NCBI GenBank assembly: GCA_001314705.1
Contig: LJSU01000024.1
Location: 124,541-188,540 of the forward strand
Direction of reading: 5' to 3'
DNA from: Rhodobacteraceae bacterium HLUCCO07
GTDB lineage: Bacteria; Pseudomonadota; Alphaproteobacteria; Rhodobacterales; Rhodobacteraceae
Length of the DNA stretch: 64,000 nt
This document shows, piece by piece, positions 19,681 through 27,855 of this stretch. Positions within the stretch are counted from its first letter, which is position 1, and every line of letters begins with the position of its first letter. The notes beneath the pieces were generated by a model, which was not told the DNA's origin, did not search any database, and saw only the letters and a list, made by a program, of their open reading frames with translations. The translations under genes and the position numbers were made by a program.

Positions 19681-20232
19681 ATGCCCCGTTACGGAAATGC
19701 CGCCCGCTTTCGACTGGCGGATCTGTCGCACAAGACGCCCACCGGGTTCGACCTGCGCCCCGACGCCGAGACGCTCAAGGCGATGGCGCGCGATCTCGGG
19801 CTCGATGACCTGCGCAAGCTGTCCTTCACCGGCAGCATCCGCGCCGAGGGCGCCCGGGACTGGCGCCTCGACGCACGGCTGGGCGCGACGGTGGTGCAGC
19901 CCTGCGTCGTGACCCTCGCCCCCGTGACCACGCGAATCGAAGAGGACGTGACCCGCCGCTACCTCGCCCACATGCCCGAGGACGGGGTGACCGACGACGA
20001 GGTCGAGATGCCCCAGGACGAAAGCATCGAGCCCCTCGGCGAGGTGATCGACGTGGGCGCCGCCATGGTCGAGGCGCTGGTACTCGCGTTGCCGCTCTAT
20101 CCACGGGCCGACGACGCGACACTCGAGCAGGCGCAGTTCAGCGAGCCAGGCAAGGCGCCGATGCGCGACGAGGATGCCCGCCCCTTCGCGGCACTCAAGG
20201 CCCTGCGCGACAAGCTCGAGCGCGACGATTGA
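19681..20232 (+). CDS. yceD: DUF177 (YceD-like) protein upstream of rpmF
   Basis: A 183-residue acidic protein. The central VQPCVVTLAPVTTRIEEDV carries the conserved DUF177 cysteine, followed by the E-rich DDEVEMPQDESIEPL and LVLALPLYPR. YceD-type proteins are linked with 23S rRNA metabolism and always sit next to rpmF. Here rpmF follows after 183 bases with its own promoter-like sequence. The start is at ATG 19681; an open frame extending upstream lacks family sequence. Confidence 0.88.
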   Translation: MPRYGNAARFRLADLSHKTPTGFDLRPDAETLKAMARDLGLDDLRKLSFTGSIRAEGARDWRLDARLGATVVQPCVVTLAPVTTRIEEDVTRRYLAHMPEDGVTDDEVEMPQDESIEPLGEVIDVGAAMVEALVLALPLYPRADDATLEQAQFSEPGKAPMRDEDARPFAALKALRDKLERDD

Positions 20233-20251
20233 GCCGGGCGCCGGAATCCGC

Positions 20252-20279
20252 TTGCACTCGCGGCCGAACCGGCTATTTT
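20252..20279 (+). promoter_or_regulatory. Possible promoter of rpmF-plsX-fabH
   Basis: TTGCAC at 20252-20257 and TATTTT at 20274-20279 are 16 bases apart, 137 bases before rpmF. The -35 has one mismatch and the -10 two. Read by eye only. Confidence 0.35.
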
Positions 20280-20415
20280 CCCCGCTCTTGCGAATTTAGG
20301 GTTGGACAGTCCGGCGCGTTCGGACTAAGAGCCACCAGAACCCGCGAACGGGTGAAATCCGCTCTACTGGAAACATCCGGGCCCCGCGCCCGCACTTTGG
20401 AATTGAGGTTGTGAC

Positions 20416-20622
20416 ATGGCCGTCCAACAGAACAAGGTCTCGAAATCGCGCCGCAACAATCGTCGGGCGCATGACTCGCTGGTTGCCGCGAACCCCAACG
20501 AATGCTCGAACTGTGGCGAGTTGAAGCGCCCGCATCATGTCTGCCCCGCCTGCGGGCATTACGACGATCGTGAGATCGTCGCCATGGCAGACGAGATCGA
20601 CCTCGACGAAGACGCGGCCTGA
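20416..20622 (+). CDS. rpmF: 50S ribosomal protein L32
   Basis: A 68-residue ribosomal protein. It begins [19 protein letters not shown] and keeps all four zinc ligands: C30, C33 (CSNC) and C43, C46 (CPAC). It is therefore the zinc-containing C+ form, not the zinc-independent paralogue induced in zinc starvation. It is followed by plsX after 29 bases, the usual rpmF-plsX-fabH arrangement. Confidence 0.98.
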   Translation: MAVQQNKVSKSRRNNRRAHDSLVAANPNECSNCGELKRPHHVCPACGHYDDREIVAMADEIDLDEDAA

Positions 20623-20651
20623 GGCCGGCGTCGCCGCCGAACACCCGTGGC

Positions 20652-21782
20652 ATGAACGCATCGCACGACACCTCCGCCCCGGACGAATCCGGCAAGGGGA
20701 CGGTCACGGGAACCGGACGTATCAGCATATCCGTCGACACCATGGGTGGCGACGCGGGACCGGCGACCGTGCTGGCCGGGCTGGCACGTTATGCCAGAAA
20801 GCACACCGACGTCGATTTCATCCTGCATGGCCCGCGCGAGACGCTCGACCCGCTGGTCGCGCGCCGCAAGCAGCTGGCCGGCCGTTGCGACATCCGCGAC
20901 GTTCCGGACGTGGTGTCGATGGAGGACAAACCCAGCCAGGTCATACGCCAGAGCCGCAACACTTCCATGTTCTCGGCGCTCGAAACGGTGCGCTCGGGCG
21001 AGGCACATGCCTGCGTCTCCTGCGGCAATACCGGGGCGCTGATGCTGCTGTCGGTGGTGCGTCTGCGCAAGCTTCCCGGCGTCTACCGCCCGGCCATCGC
21101 CGTGCTCTGGCCCTCGCGCAATCCCCAGGGCTTCAACGTCATGCTCGACGGTGGCGCCGACGTGAAGGCCGACGAGCGCGACCTTCTGCAATATGCGCTG
21201 ATGGGGGCCTCATACGCGCGCAACGGTCTTGGCCTCGCGCGTCCGCGGGTCGGCCTGCTCAATGTCGGCACCGAGGAATTCAAGGGCCGCGCCGAGATGC
21301 AGGCGGCCAATGAACTGATCGCCGAGAACGCGCCCGCGGCCCATTTCGACTATGTCGGCTTCGTCGAGGGCTCCGACCTGCCCGGCGAACGCTGTGACGT
21401 GATCGTGACCGACGGGTTCACCGGCAACGTGGCGCTCAAGACCGGCGAAGGCGTGGCCAAGCTCTTCGGGGATTTCCTGCGCGAAGCGTTCCGCTATTCT
21501 CCGCTCTCGCGTCTGGCCTCGGTTCTGGCCTATACCTCCATGCAGCGACTGAAAAAACGAATCGATCCGCGCCGGGTCAATGGCGGCGTGTTTCTCGGGC
21601 TCAACGGCACGGTCGTGAAATCCCATGGCGGGGCCGACGCCACCGGCGTCGCGGCGGCGGTCAAGCTCGCCGTGCAACTCGCGGAGTCGAATTTCGCCGA
21701 CAAGCTCGCCGCGCGTATCGCCGCCGCCACGATGCTTGCCACCGAGGGCGGGCAGGATGAAAAGGACGGAGACCGGAAATGA
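20652..21782 (+). CDS. plsX: Phosphate acyltransferase PlsX
   Basis: Makes acyl-phosphate from acyl-ACP for phospholipid synthesis (PlsX/PlsY pathway). The 376-residue product shows SVDTMGGDAGP near 30, SRNTSMFSALE, SCGNTGALM and DGFTGNVALKTGEG, all PlsX motifs. The first 25 residues are an extra hydrophilic leader compared with typical PlsX. The stop overlaps the fabH start as ATGA (21779-21782). Confidence 0.97.
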   Translation: MNASHDTSAPDESGKGTVTGTGRISISVDTMGGDAGPATVLAGLARYARKHTDVDFILHGPRETLDPLVARRKQLAGRCDIRDVPDVVSMEDKPSQVIRQSRNTSMFSALETVRSGEAHACVSCGNTGALMLLSVVRLRKLPGVYRPAIAVLWPSRNPQGFNVMLDGGADVKADERDLLQYALMGASYARNGLGLARPRVGLLNVGTEEFKGRAEMQAANELIAENAPAAHFDYVGFVEGSDLPGERCDVIVTDGFTGNVALKTGEGVAKLFGDFLREAFRYSPLSRLASVLAYTSMQRLKKRIDPRRVNGGVFLGLNGTVVKSHGGADATGVAAAVKLAVQLAESNFADKLAARIAAATMLATEGGQDEKDGDRK

Positions 21783-22753
21783 CCATCAGGGCGGTCGTGA
21801 CAGGCGTGGGCCACTACCTTCCCGAACGGATCGTGCCCAATGCCGAGTTCGAAAAGACGCTGGACACATCCGACGAGTGGATTCGCACCCGCTCGGGGAT
21901 CGAGCGGCGCCATTTTGCCGCCGAGGGCGAAACCACCTCCGACATGGCGGTGACGGCCGCGCGGCGCGCACTGGAGAACGCGGGGCTTGCCGCCGATGAC
22001 ATCGACGCGGTGATCGTGGCCACCTCGACCCCCGATCTCACCTTCCCGTCCGTCGCCACCATGGTCCAGAACGGGCTCGGCATGACCCGTGGCTTCGGCT
22101 TCGACGTTCAGGCGGTCTGCGCAGGCTTCGTCTATGCGCTGACCAATGCCAACGCGCTCATCCTCGCGGGGCAGGTGCGGCGCGTGCTGGTGATCGGCGC
22201 CGAAACCTTCAGCCGCATCATGGACTGGACCGACCGTTCGACCTGCGTGCTCTTCGGCGATGGCGCGGGCGCGATCGTGCTCGAAGCGCAGGAGGGCACC
22301 GGAACGTCCGACGATCGCGGCATCCTCTCGGCCGATCTCAACTCCGACGGGCGCTTTCGCGACATGCTCTATGTCGATGGCGGCGTTTCCTCGACCGGCC
22401 ATGCGGGCAAGCTCCGGATGCAGGGCAACCCCCTCTTCCGCCAGGCCGTGGACAAGCTCACCTCGACCGCCGACGCGGCCCTGGCCAAGGCCGGGCTTAC
22501 CGGCGACGCGGTTGACTGGATCGTGCCGCACCAGGCCAATATCCGCATCATCCGCGGCACCGCGAAAAAGATGGGCGTGCCGATGGAGCGGGTGATCGTC
22601 ACCGTTCAGGATCACGGCAACACCTCTGCCGCCTCGATCCCGCTGGCGCTGGCCGTCGGGGTCGAACGCGGCCAGATCAAGCGCGGCGACCTTCTCGTGA
22701 CCGAGGCGATCGGCGGCGGCCTGGCATGGGGCGCGGTCGTTCTGCGCTGGTAG
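21779..22753 (+). CDS. fabH: 3-oxoacyl-ACP synthase III
   Basis: Condenses acetyl-CoA with malonyl-ACP to start fatty-acid synthesis. The 324-residue protein contains the full catalytic triad: Cys near 113 (VQAVCAGFVYAL), His near 251 (PHQANIRI) and Asn near 281 (GNTSAAS). The C-terminal GGGLAWGAVVLRW is also typical. It is coupled to plsX by a 4-base overlap. A dispersed GC-rich repeat begins 34 bases after the stop. Confidence 0.98.
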   Translation: MTIRAVVTGVGHYLPERIVPNAEFEKTLDTSDEWIRTRSGIERRHFAAEGETTSDMAVTAARRALENAGLAADDIDAVIVATSTPDLTFPSVATMVQNGLGMTRGFGFDVQAVCAGFVYALTNANALILAGQVRRVLVIGAETFSRIMDWTDRSTCVLFGDGAGAIVLEAQEGTGTSDDRGILSADLNSDGRFRDMLYVDGGVSSTGHAGKLRMQGNPLFRQAVDKLTSTADAALAKAGLTGDAVDWIVPHQANIRIIRGTAKKMGVPMERVIVTVQDHGNTSAASIPLALAVGVERGQIKRGDLLVTEAIGGGLAWGAVVLRW

Positions 22754-22786
22754 TCGCACCCAAGGCACGCAGAGACAGGGCATCAC

Positions 22787-22936
22787 AGGGCCGCGGTCGG
22801 GGGCCAACAACATCAGCCCAGGGCGGTTATCCCGCAACACCATCCCCCGCCGAGAGCGGCGCGCAACCCATCGAAAGCGCCCGGCCGGGGGGGGGCGCGT
22901 GCTGCCCGGGCGGCTCCGCCGCTGTTCCGGGCGGGG
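22787..22936. repeat. GC-rich dispersed intergenic element, copy A
   Basis: About 150 bases between fabH and ihfA share several blocks in order with 60154-60303: an identical AGGGCCGCGGTCGGG start, a GCGGCGCGCA block, CCGGCCGGGGG, and an identical CGCCGCTGTTCCGGGCGGGG end. Internal gaps differ. It includes a GCGGC/GCCGC hairpin. Nothing in it looks protein-coding. Both copies follow a plus-strand gene in the same orientation. Confidence 0.8.
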
Positions 22937-23048
22937 CACGATGCGGCAGCGCGGCGAAGCTCCACATAAAACCTCGTGGGCAAGCCCTTGATATTGACTC
23001 GGAAATTGCATTGCCCCAAGGTTGTCGGAAAACAACCCGGGGGAACAA

Positions 23049-23351
23049 ATGAGTGAAAAGACATTGACGCGCATGGACCTGAGCGAGGCAGTGTTTCGCG
23101 AAGTGGGTCTCTCGCGCAACGACAGCGCTCAACTCGTGGAAAGCGTTCTGCAACACATGTCCGATGCCCTGGTGCGCGGCGAACAGGTGAAAATCTCCTC
23201 CTTCGGCACTTTCTCGGTGCGCGAAAAGGCCGCCCGCGTTGGCCGCAACCCCAAGACCGGAGAAGAGGTGCCGATCAACCCGCGCCGGGTACTCACCTTC
23301 CGCCCCTCGCACCTGATGAAGGACCGCGTGACGGAAGGGAACAAACGCTAG
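23049..23351 (+). CDS. ihfA: Integration host factor subunit alpha
   Basis: A 100-residue DNA-bending protein of the HU/IHF family. It has [17 protein letters not shown] at the start, [14 protein letters not shown], and the beta-arm [17 protein letters not shown] whose proline intercalates into DNA. The ATG at 23049 was chosen over an upstream TTG at 23022. The merR gene follows after 12 bases, as is usual in alphaproteobacteria. Confidence 0.97.
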   Translation: MSEKTLTRMDLSEAVFREVGLSRNDSAQLVESVLQHMSDALVRGEQVKISSFGTFSVREKAARVGRNPKTGEEVPINPRRVLTFRPSHLMKDRVTEGNKR

Positions 23352-23363
23352 GAGGGTCCGCAC

Positions 23364-24404
23364 ATGGGCAAATCCGCCGACGCTTTCCGAACCATCAGCG
23401 AAGTCGCGGACTGGCTCGAAACCCCGGCCCATGTGCTGCGTTTCTGGGAAAGCAAGTTTCCCCAGATCAAACCGGTGAAACGCGCTGGCGGGCGCCGTTA
23501 TTACCGTCCCGCCGACATGGCGCTGATCGGCGGTATCAAGAAACTGCTCCATGATGACGGGATGACCATCAAGGGCGTGCAGAAAATCCTGCGCGATCAA
23601 GGGGTCAAACATGTCGCGGCGCTCTCGCCCCCGATCGACGGCGAAACGCCCCAGGGCGAAGGCGACACGATCGAGGCCACCGCCACGCCCGGCGTCACCG
23701 CCCCCGAGGAAAGCGCCACCGTTCTGCCCTTCCAGCCCGTGAACAGGCCCGCCGACGAGACACAGGAACCCGCCCCCGACCGGCCGGACGACGCGGCCGA
23801 CGCGGACCAACAAGGGGAGCGCGCCGCAACGCCGCCGGCCCTCGACGCCAGCCCGCCCCTGCCCGATGACGCCACCGAAGCCGGCACCGCGGAGTCTGAT
23901 CCCGACGCCGGCACGGCGGCCGAGGATGCGGACGCGACCGAACAGCCGGCCGCAGCGGCGCCCGAACCACGCGACCCGACGGATGCGCCCGAGGTCGCTG
24001 CCGAGGCGCCTGCGGCCCCCGCACCCGAGGACACGGGAAAACCCGCCGCCGTGCCCGCCTTTCTCCGTCGCGGCGAACCTTCCCCGGATGCAGCCCCACC
24101 GCTCACCGCGCCCCAGCATGATCCGCGACCCGAGACCGGGATCGAATCCCGGCCCGACTCGCCCCCCGGCGCCGCCGATACCCGGCCCGAACCCGAACCG
24201 CTCCGCCCGGCGCAGATCGACGTGCCGCCCGACCCTGACGAAGACAGCATCACCGCCCCGCCCGGCCTTCTGGCCACCATCGCGGCGCGCAAGGGCAGAC
24301 CGCTCGCCACCGAGGCCCGCTCGGAACTGCGCGCCCTGCGTGACCGGCTCGCGGCGGTTCACGCCCGCCAGAGCGACACGCCCCGGACCGCCGCAACCGA
24401 CTGA
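23364..24404 (+). CDS. MerR-family regulator with long disordered acidic C-terminus
   Basis: A 346-residue protein. Residues about 8-78 form a MerR helix-turn-helix ([22 protein letters not shown], then [11 protein letters not shown]). From about residue 90 the sequence is low-complexity, rich in Pro, Ala, Asp and Glu, up to a short helical tail ([17 protein letters not shown]). No metal-binding cysteines follow the DNA-binding helix, so it is not a metal sensor of the classic kind. Genes of this kind after ihfA are common in the order. Targets are unknown. Confidence 0.88.
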   Translation: MGKSADAFRTISEVADWLETPAHVLRFWESKFPQIKPVKRAGGRRYYRPADMALIGGIKKLLHDDGMTIKGVQKILRDQGVKHVAALSPPIDGETPQGEGDTIEATATPGVTAPEESATVLPFQPVNRPADETQEPAPDRPDDAADADQQGERAATPPALDASPPLPDDATEAGTAESDPDAGTAAEDADATEQPAAAAPEPRDPTDAPEVAAEAPAAPAPEDTGKPAAVPAFLRRGEPSPDAAPPLTAPQHDPRPETGIESRPDSPPGAADTRPEPEPLRPAQIDVPPDPDEDSITAPPGLLATIAARKGRPLATEARSELRALRDRLAAVHARQSDTPRTAATD

Positions 24405-24437
24405 ACCTTCCCTGCCGCGGTTTCGGCAAATTCCCCC

Positions 24438-24465
24438 TTGCCCCTGCCCGCAAAACCGTTATCTA
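24438..24465 (+). promoter_or_regulatory. Probable promoter of tRNA-Pro
   Basis: TTGCCC (24438-24443), 16 bases, then TATCTA (24460-24465), with the mature tRNA beginning 11 bases later. The arrangement matches that in front of the other tRNA in the window. Confidence 0.45.
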
Positions 24466-24475
24466 GGCGCAACGT

Positions 24476-24552
24476 CGGGCTATAGCGCAGTCTGGTAGCG
24501 CGTCCGTCTGGGGGACGGGAGGTCGTAGGTTCGAATCCTGCTAGCCCGACCA
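24476..24552 (+). tRNA. tRNA-Pro (GGG)
   Basis: A 77-nt cloverleaf: acceptor CGGGCTA/TAGCCCG fully paired, anticodon stem TCCGT/ACGGG, loop CTGGGGG with anticodon GGG, T loop TTCGAAT, discriminator A and encoded CCA. The C1-G72 pair and G37 are typical of proline tRNA. Confidence 0.97.
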
Positions 24553-24639
24553 TCAACTCCGCCCCCACACCGGAAATTTCCCTTTTCCCGCCGCGCAAGC
24601 GCATGTATCCCCATGCGAAACCCCGCGGGAGTGACCAAC

Positions 24640-25728
24640 ATGACAGGCGTTCTGGCCAGCCAGCAGATCGAGGCGATGATCGCCCGGGGCGAGATCATCG
24701 CCGATCCCGCCATCCTGCCCGACCAGGTTCAACCCGCCAGTCTCGATCTGCGGCTGGGCCGTCGCGCATGGCGCGTGCGCGCCTCGTTCCTCGCCGGTCA
24801 CGGGCGCCCCGTCTCCGAACGGCTGGCAGAATTCGAGATGCACCAGATCGACCTATCGGAGGGCGCGGTGCTTGAAAAAGGCTGCGTCTACGTCGTGCCG
24901 CTGATGGAGGGGCTTGCCCTGCCCCCAGGCATCCAGGCGGTCGCCAACGCCAAGAGCTCGACCGGACGGCTCGACCTACTCACACGCGCGATCACCGATG
25001 GCGGCGAGGAATTCGACCGCATCGCGCCGGGCTATCACGGCCCGCTCTATGCCGAGATCTGCCCGCGCAGCTTCTCCGTGCTGGTCCGCCCCGGTATGCG
25101 CCTCAACCAGATCCGCTTTCGCGCCGGGCAGGCCACGCTTTCCGACGATGAACTCGACGCGCTCCATTCCGAATCCCCGCTCGTGGACGGCGATGCCCTC
25201 ATCGACGACGGCCTCGGGTTCTCCGTCGATCTCGAACCGACGGAGGGCACCCGCGTCGGCTATCGCGCCAAGCCGCATACCGGCGTGATCGACCTCGACC
25301 GCATCGGCTTCTACGACCCCGCCGAATACTGGGAGGAGTTGCACAGCGCGAACGGCCAGATCATCCTCGACCCCGGCGCCTTCTACATCCTCGTCAGCCG
25401 CGAGGCGGTGCATATTCCGCCCGCCTATGCCGCCGAGATGGCCCCCTTCCTCGCCATGGTGGGCGAGTTCCGGGTGCATTACGCGGGCTTCTTCGATCCC
25501 GGCTTCGGCCATGCACAACTGGGCGGCGCGGGCTCGCGCGGGGTGCTCGAAGTGCGCTGTCACGAATCGCCCTTCGTGCTCGAACACGGGCAGGTGGTGG
25601 GCCGTCTCGTCTATGAACGCATGTCCCAAGTGCCCGAGCAGCTTTACGGCGCGGGCATCGCCTCGAATTACCAGGGCCAGGGCCTCAAGCTCTCCAAGCA
25701 TTTCCGCGCCCAAGAGCGTTCCGCCTGA
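24640..25728 (+). CDS. dcd: 2'-deoxycytidine 5'-triphosphate deaminase, long two-domain form
   Basis: Converts dCTP to dUTP for thymidylate synthesis. At 362 residues it is about twice the E. coli enzyme. The N-terminal half has QVQPASLDLRLG and NAKSSTGRLDL with a downstream EICPRSFSVLVRPGMRLNQ. The C-terminal half repeats the fold with AGFFDPGFGH and EVRCHESPFVLEHGQ. This duplicated form is typical of alphaproteobacteria. ATG 24640 was chosen for its GGGAG site; ATG 24613 is an alternative. Confidence 0.93.
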   Translation: MTGVLASQQIEAMIARGEIIADPAILPDQVQPASLDLRLGRRAWRVRASFLAGHGRPVSERLAEFEMHQIDLSEGAVLEKGCVYVVPLMEGLALPPGIQAVANAKSSTGRLDLLTRAITDGGEEFDRIAPGYHGPLYAEICPRSFSVLVRPGMRLNQIRFRAGQATLSDDELDALHSESPLVDGDALIDDGLGFSVDLEPTEGTRVGYRAKPHTGVIDLDRIGFYDPAEYWEELHSANGQIILDPGAFYILVSREAVHIPPAYAAEMAPFLAMVGEFRVHYAGFFDPGFGHAQLGGAGSRGVLEVRCHESPFVLEHGQVVGRLVYERMSQVPEQLYGAGIASNYQGQGLKLSKHFRAQERSA

Positions 25729-25778
25729 TACCTGAGACAGGGATAAGGTGAAACGCGGCCAACATACCAGCAAAGCGC

Positions 25779-25822
25779 GCGTTCCGCGAAAAGCTGTGAT
25801 TCAGGTTTTTCGCGGAACGCTT
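25779..25822. repeat. 44-base hairpin repeat, copy 1
   Basis: Arms GCGTTCCGCGAAAA and TTTTCGCGGAACGC pair perfectly over 14 bases around a 16-base loop. The copy at 56035-56078 is identical apart from one loop base. Such conservation between copies 30 kb apart, with perfect arms, points to a dispersed palindromic (REP-like) element. Confidence 0.85.
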
Positions 25823-25869
25823 CAGAACAGGGATCAGGCGGAACGCGGCGCAACATATCAGCAAAGCGC

Positions 25870-25913
25870 GCGTCTCGCGAAAAGCAGTGGCCTGGGTTTT
25901 CCGCAAAGCGCTT
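25870..25913. repeat. 44-base hairpin repeat, degenerate copy
   Basis: The second half of the tandem unit: GCGTCTCGCGAAAAGC, a changed loop, then TTTTCCGCAAAGCGC. Arm pairing is partly lost compared with 25779-25822, so this copy appears to be decaying. Confidence 0.7.
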
Positions 25914-26069
25914 AAGGTTAACCCTTTTCATTAACGCAAGATGACCGCCACCTTGGCAGCCGGGCAACAGCCGGGAGTCATACGCATGTCACCCCCCGGA
26001 TTCATCGCCGAGAAACCGTGTTAACCGGCCGGCGCGGTGGCGCAAGCTTGGCTTAACCCCGCCGCGCGC

Positions 26070-26285
26070 TCACATTTTCCCGATACGGCGGCCCATCTTC
26101 ATCGCCTGTCGTGCCCGGCGGGCCGATTGCTTGCCCTGCCGTGCCTTGCGGCGCTCCTCTGGCGACATCTCCTCACGGGATTTTCCCTTTCCTGCCAGTC
26201 GGTTGATACCCGCGTTCATGCCGCGTCCCACGGCCTTGCGAATGAACATCCGCATCACGAGATTGATGATCTGGTTGGCGTTCAT
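26070..26285 (-). CDS. Small basic protein of unknown function next to scpB
   Basis: A 71-residue protein beginning MNANQIINLVMRMFIRKAVGRGMN, with a short amphipathic or hydrophobic start and a strongly basic, charged tail (SREEMSPEERRKARQ, then RRARQAMKMGRR). The ATG at 26285 has AGGAGGG six bases upstream, which favours a real gene; an upstream in-frame start gives 85 residues. I do not recognise a family. It is co-directional with scpB, 108 bases away. Confidence 0.7.
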   Translation of the reverse strand: MNANQIINLVMRMFIRKAVGRGMNAGINRLAGKGKSREEMSPEERRKARQGKQSARRARQAMKMGRRIGKM

Positions 26286-26393
26286 GGCGCCCTCCTGCCG
26301 TTGTCTCATGCCCATATAGAGGGTCAATTTGCCCGCAATATGGCACGGATCGCGGGCTTTACCAAATCACGATCCGGCCATGCGAGACTGTCC

Positions 26394-27068
26394 TCAATCC
26401 TCGAACAGCTCGCTTTGCCCCTCCGATGCCTCTTCCTCGTCCACGTCCTCTCCTTCGCCCGCACGCGGCATCAATGCCGGCGGCGGACGGCTTTCCAACA
26501 GGCCCGCGGCGCGCAGGTCTTTCAATCCCGGAAGGTCGCGCGCACTTTCCAGGCCGAAATGATCGAGAAAGCCCTGCGTCACCACGAATGTCACCGGCCG
26601 CCCCGGCGTCATCTTGCGCCGGCCAAAGCGAATCCATTCCATTTCAAGCAGTTGATCGACCGTCCCGCGCGACACGCTCACCCCGCGAATCTCCTCGATC
26701 TCGGCCCGCGTCACCGGTTGGTGATAGGCGATGATCGCCAATGTCTCGATCGCCGCGCGGCTCAGCTTGCGGGTCTCGACCGTCTCTTTCTGCATCAGGA
26801 ACCCGAGGTCCGGCGCGGTGCGGATCGCCCAGGCATCGCCGACCTTGACCACGCGCACGCCGCGCCCCTCATAACGCTTGCGCAGATGCACCAGCGCCTC
26901 GGCCGCATCTGATCCAAAGGGCATCCGCGCGTTCAGTTCCTGCACCGTCACCGGCTCGGCACTGGCGAAAAGAATGGCCTCGACCATGCGTTCCTGCTCG
27001 GCGATGGGGGGCGAGTCGAACAGGGTATCACGGTCATTTTCTTCTTCTTTATCAATGTCTTCCGACAT
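26394..27068 (-). CDS. scpB: Segregation and condensation protein B
   Basis: Kleisin-associated winged-helix partner of SMC-ScpA in chromosome segregation. The 224-residue protein has the ScpB stretches EAILFASAEPVTVQEL, SRAAIETLAIIAYHQPVTRAEIEEIRGV and RTPGRPVTFVVTQGFLDHF-like sequence, with an acidic C-terminus. It lies 4 bases after scpA. Confidence 0.95.
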   Translation of the reverse strand: MSEDIDKEEENDRDTLFDSPPIAEQERMVEAILFASAEPVTVQELNARMPFGSDAAEALVHLRKRYEGRGVRVVKVGDAWAIRTAPDLGFLMQKETVETRKLSRAAIETLAIIAYHQPVTRAEIEEIRGVSVSRGTVDQLLEMEWIRFGRRKMTPGRPVTFVVTQGFLDHFGLESARDLPGLKDLRAAGLLESRPPPALMPRAGEGEDVDEEEASEGQSELFED

Positions 27069-27072
27069 TCTC

Positions 27073-27855
27073 CTAATCTCTCCTGCGAAGCTCGATCGGC
27101 GCGAATGTCTCGGCCTGGCGCAGCTCTACCCGCCCCTCTTTCACGAGTTCGAGCGAGGCCGCGAAGGTCGAGGCCAGCGACGACCGCCGCCGCGCCGGAT
27201 CACTGTCCCAACCCTCTGGAACATAGCTCGCAATATCCGTCCACTGCCCCGCGAACCCGATCAGCCCGCGCATCCGCTCCAGCGCCTGTTCCATCGTCCA
27301 GACCGCGTCACGGTCCATCGCATAGGGGCGAAACTCGTCGCGGGTGCGTATCCGCGCATAGCCCTGCATCAGGTCGAGGAGCGTGGCCGTGAACCGGACC
27401 TTGCGCACCCGCGTCACATCCTCCGGAATGCCCCGGGCAAAGAAATCCCGCCCCAGCCTGTCCCGCGCCATAAGCCGCGCCGCCACGTCGCGCATCGCCT
27501 GCAACCGCTCCAGTTGGAACGCCAGATGCGCCGCCAGCTCCTCGCCCGACGGGCCCTCTTCGCTCGGGTCGGGCGGCAGCAGCAGGCGCGACTTGAGAAA
27601 CGCGAGCCACGCCGCCATGACAAGGTAATCAGCCGCCAACTCAAGCCGTAGCGCCTTGGCTTTCTCAACGAAAGCAAGGTATTGCCGGGCGAGTTGCAAC
27701 ACGCTGATCTTGCGCAGATCGACCTTCTGCGTCCGGCTCAGCGTGAGCAGCACATCAAGCGGCCCCTCGAACCCGTCCACATCCACGATCAGCGCCTCGG
27801 CGGCCAGCCGCTCGCTTACCGATTGGCGGTCTTCCTCGAACTCGTCCTCAGCCAT
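27073..27855 (-). CDS. scpA: Segregation and condensation protein A (kleisin)
   Basis: A 260-residue kleisin bridging SMC heads. It has the ScpA signature FEGPLDVLLTLSRTQKVDL near 29, YLVMAAWLAFLKSRLLLP, and a C-terminal winged helix (STFAASLELVKEGRVELRQ). The start at 27855 lies inside the end of nagZ (8-base overlap); longer upstream open frames are antisense to nagZ and not family-like. Operon SPOR-nagZ-scpA-scpB. Confidence 0.94.
   Translation of the reverse strand: MAEDEFEEDRQSVSERLAAEALIVDVDGFEGPLDVLLTLSRTQKVDLRKISVLQLARQYLAFVEKAKALRLELAADYLVMAAWLAFLKSRLLLPPDPSEEGPSGEELAAHLAFQLERLQAMRDVAARLMARDRLGRDFFARGIPEDVTRVRKVRFTATLLDLMQGYARIRTRDEFRPYAMDRDAVWTMEQALERMRGLIGFAGQWTDIASYVPEGWDSDPARRRSSLASTFAASLELVKEGRVELRQAETFAPIELRRRD

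Larger units (their letters stand above)
25729..26069. other. Repeat-filled spacer after dcd
   Basis: No gene is seen in these 341 bases. Positions 25738-25913 consist of two diverged tandem copies of a unit of about 86 bases (25738-25822 and 25828-25913). Each starts CAGGGATNAGG and ends in a GCG-TTCCGCGAAAA-type hairpin. The short minus-strand open frames here only translate the repeat. The rest up to the 71-residue gene at 26070 shows nothing recognisable. Confidence 0.7.

Noticed and set aside
24359-24713. Minus-strand frames with GFEPTTSR or SRIRTYDLPS
   Set aside because: They read through the reverse complement of tRNA-Pro and are artefacts.
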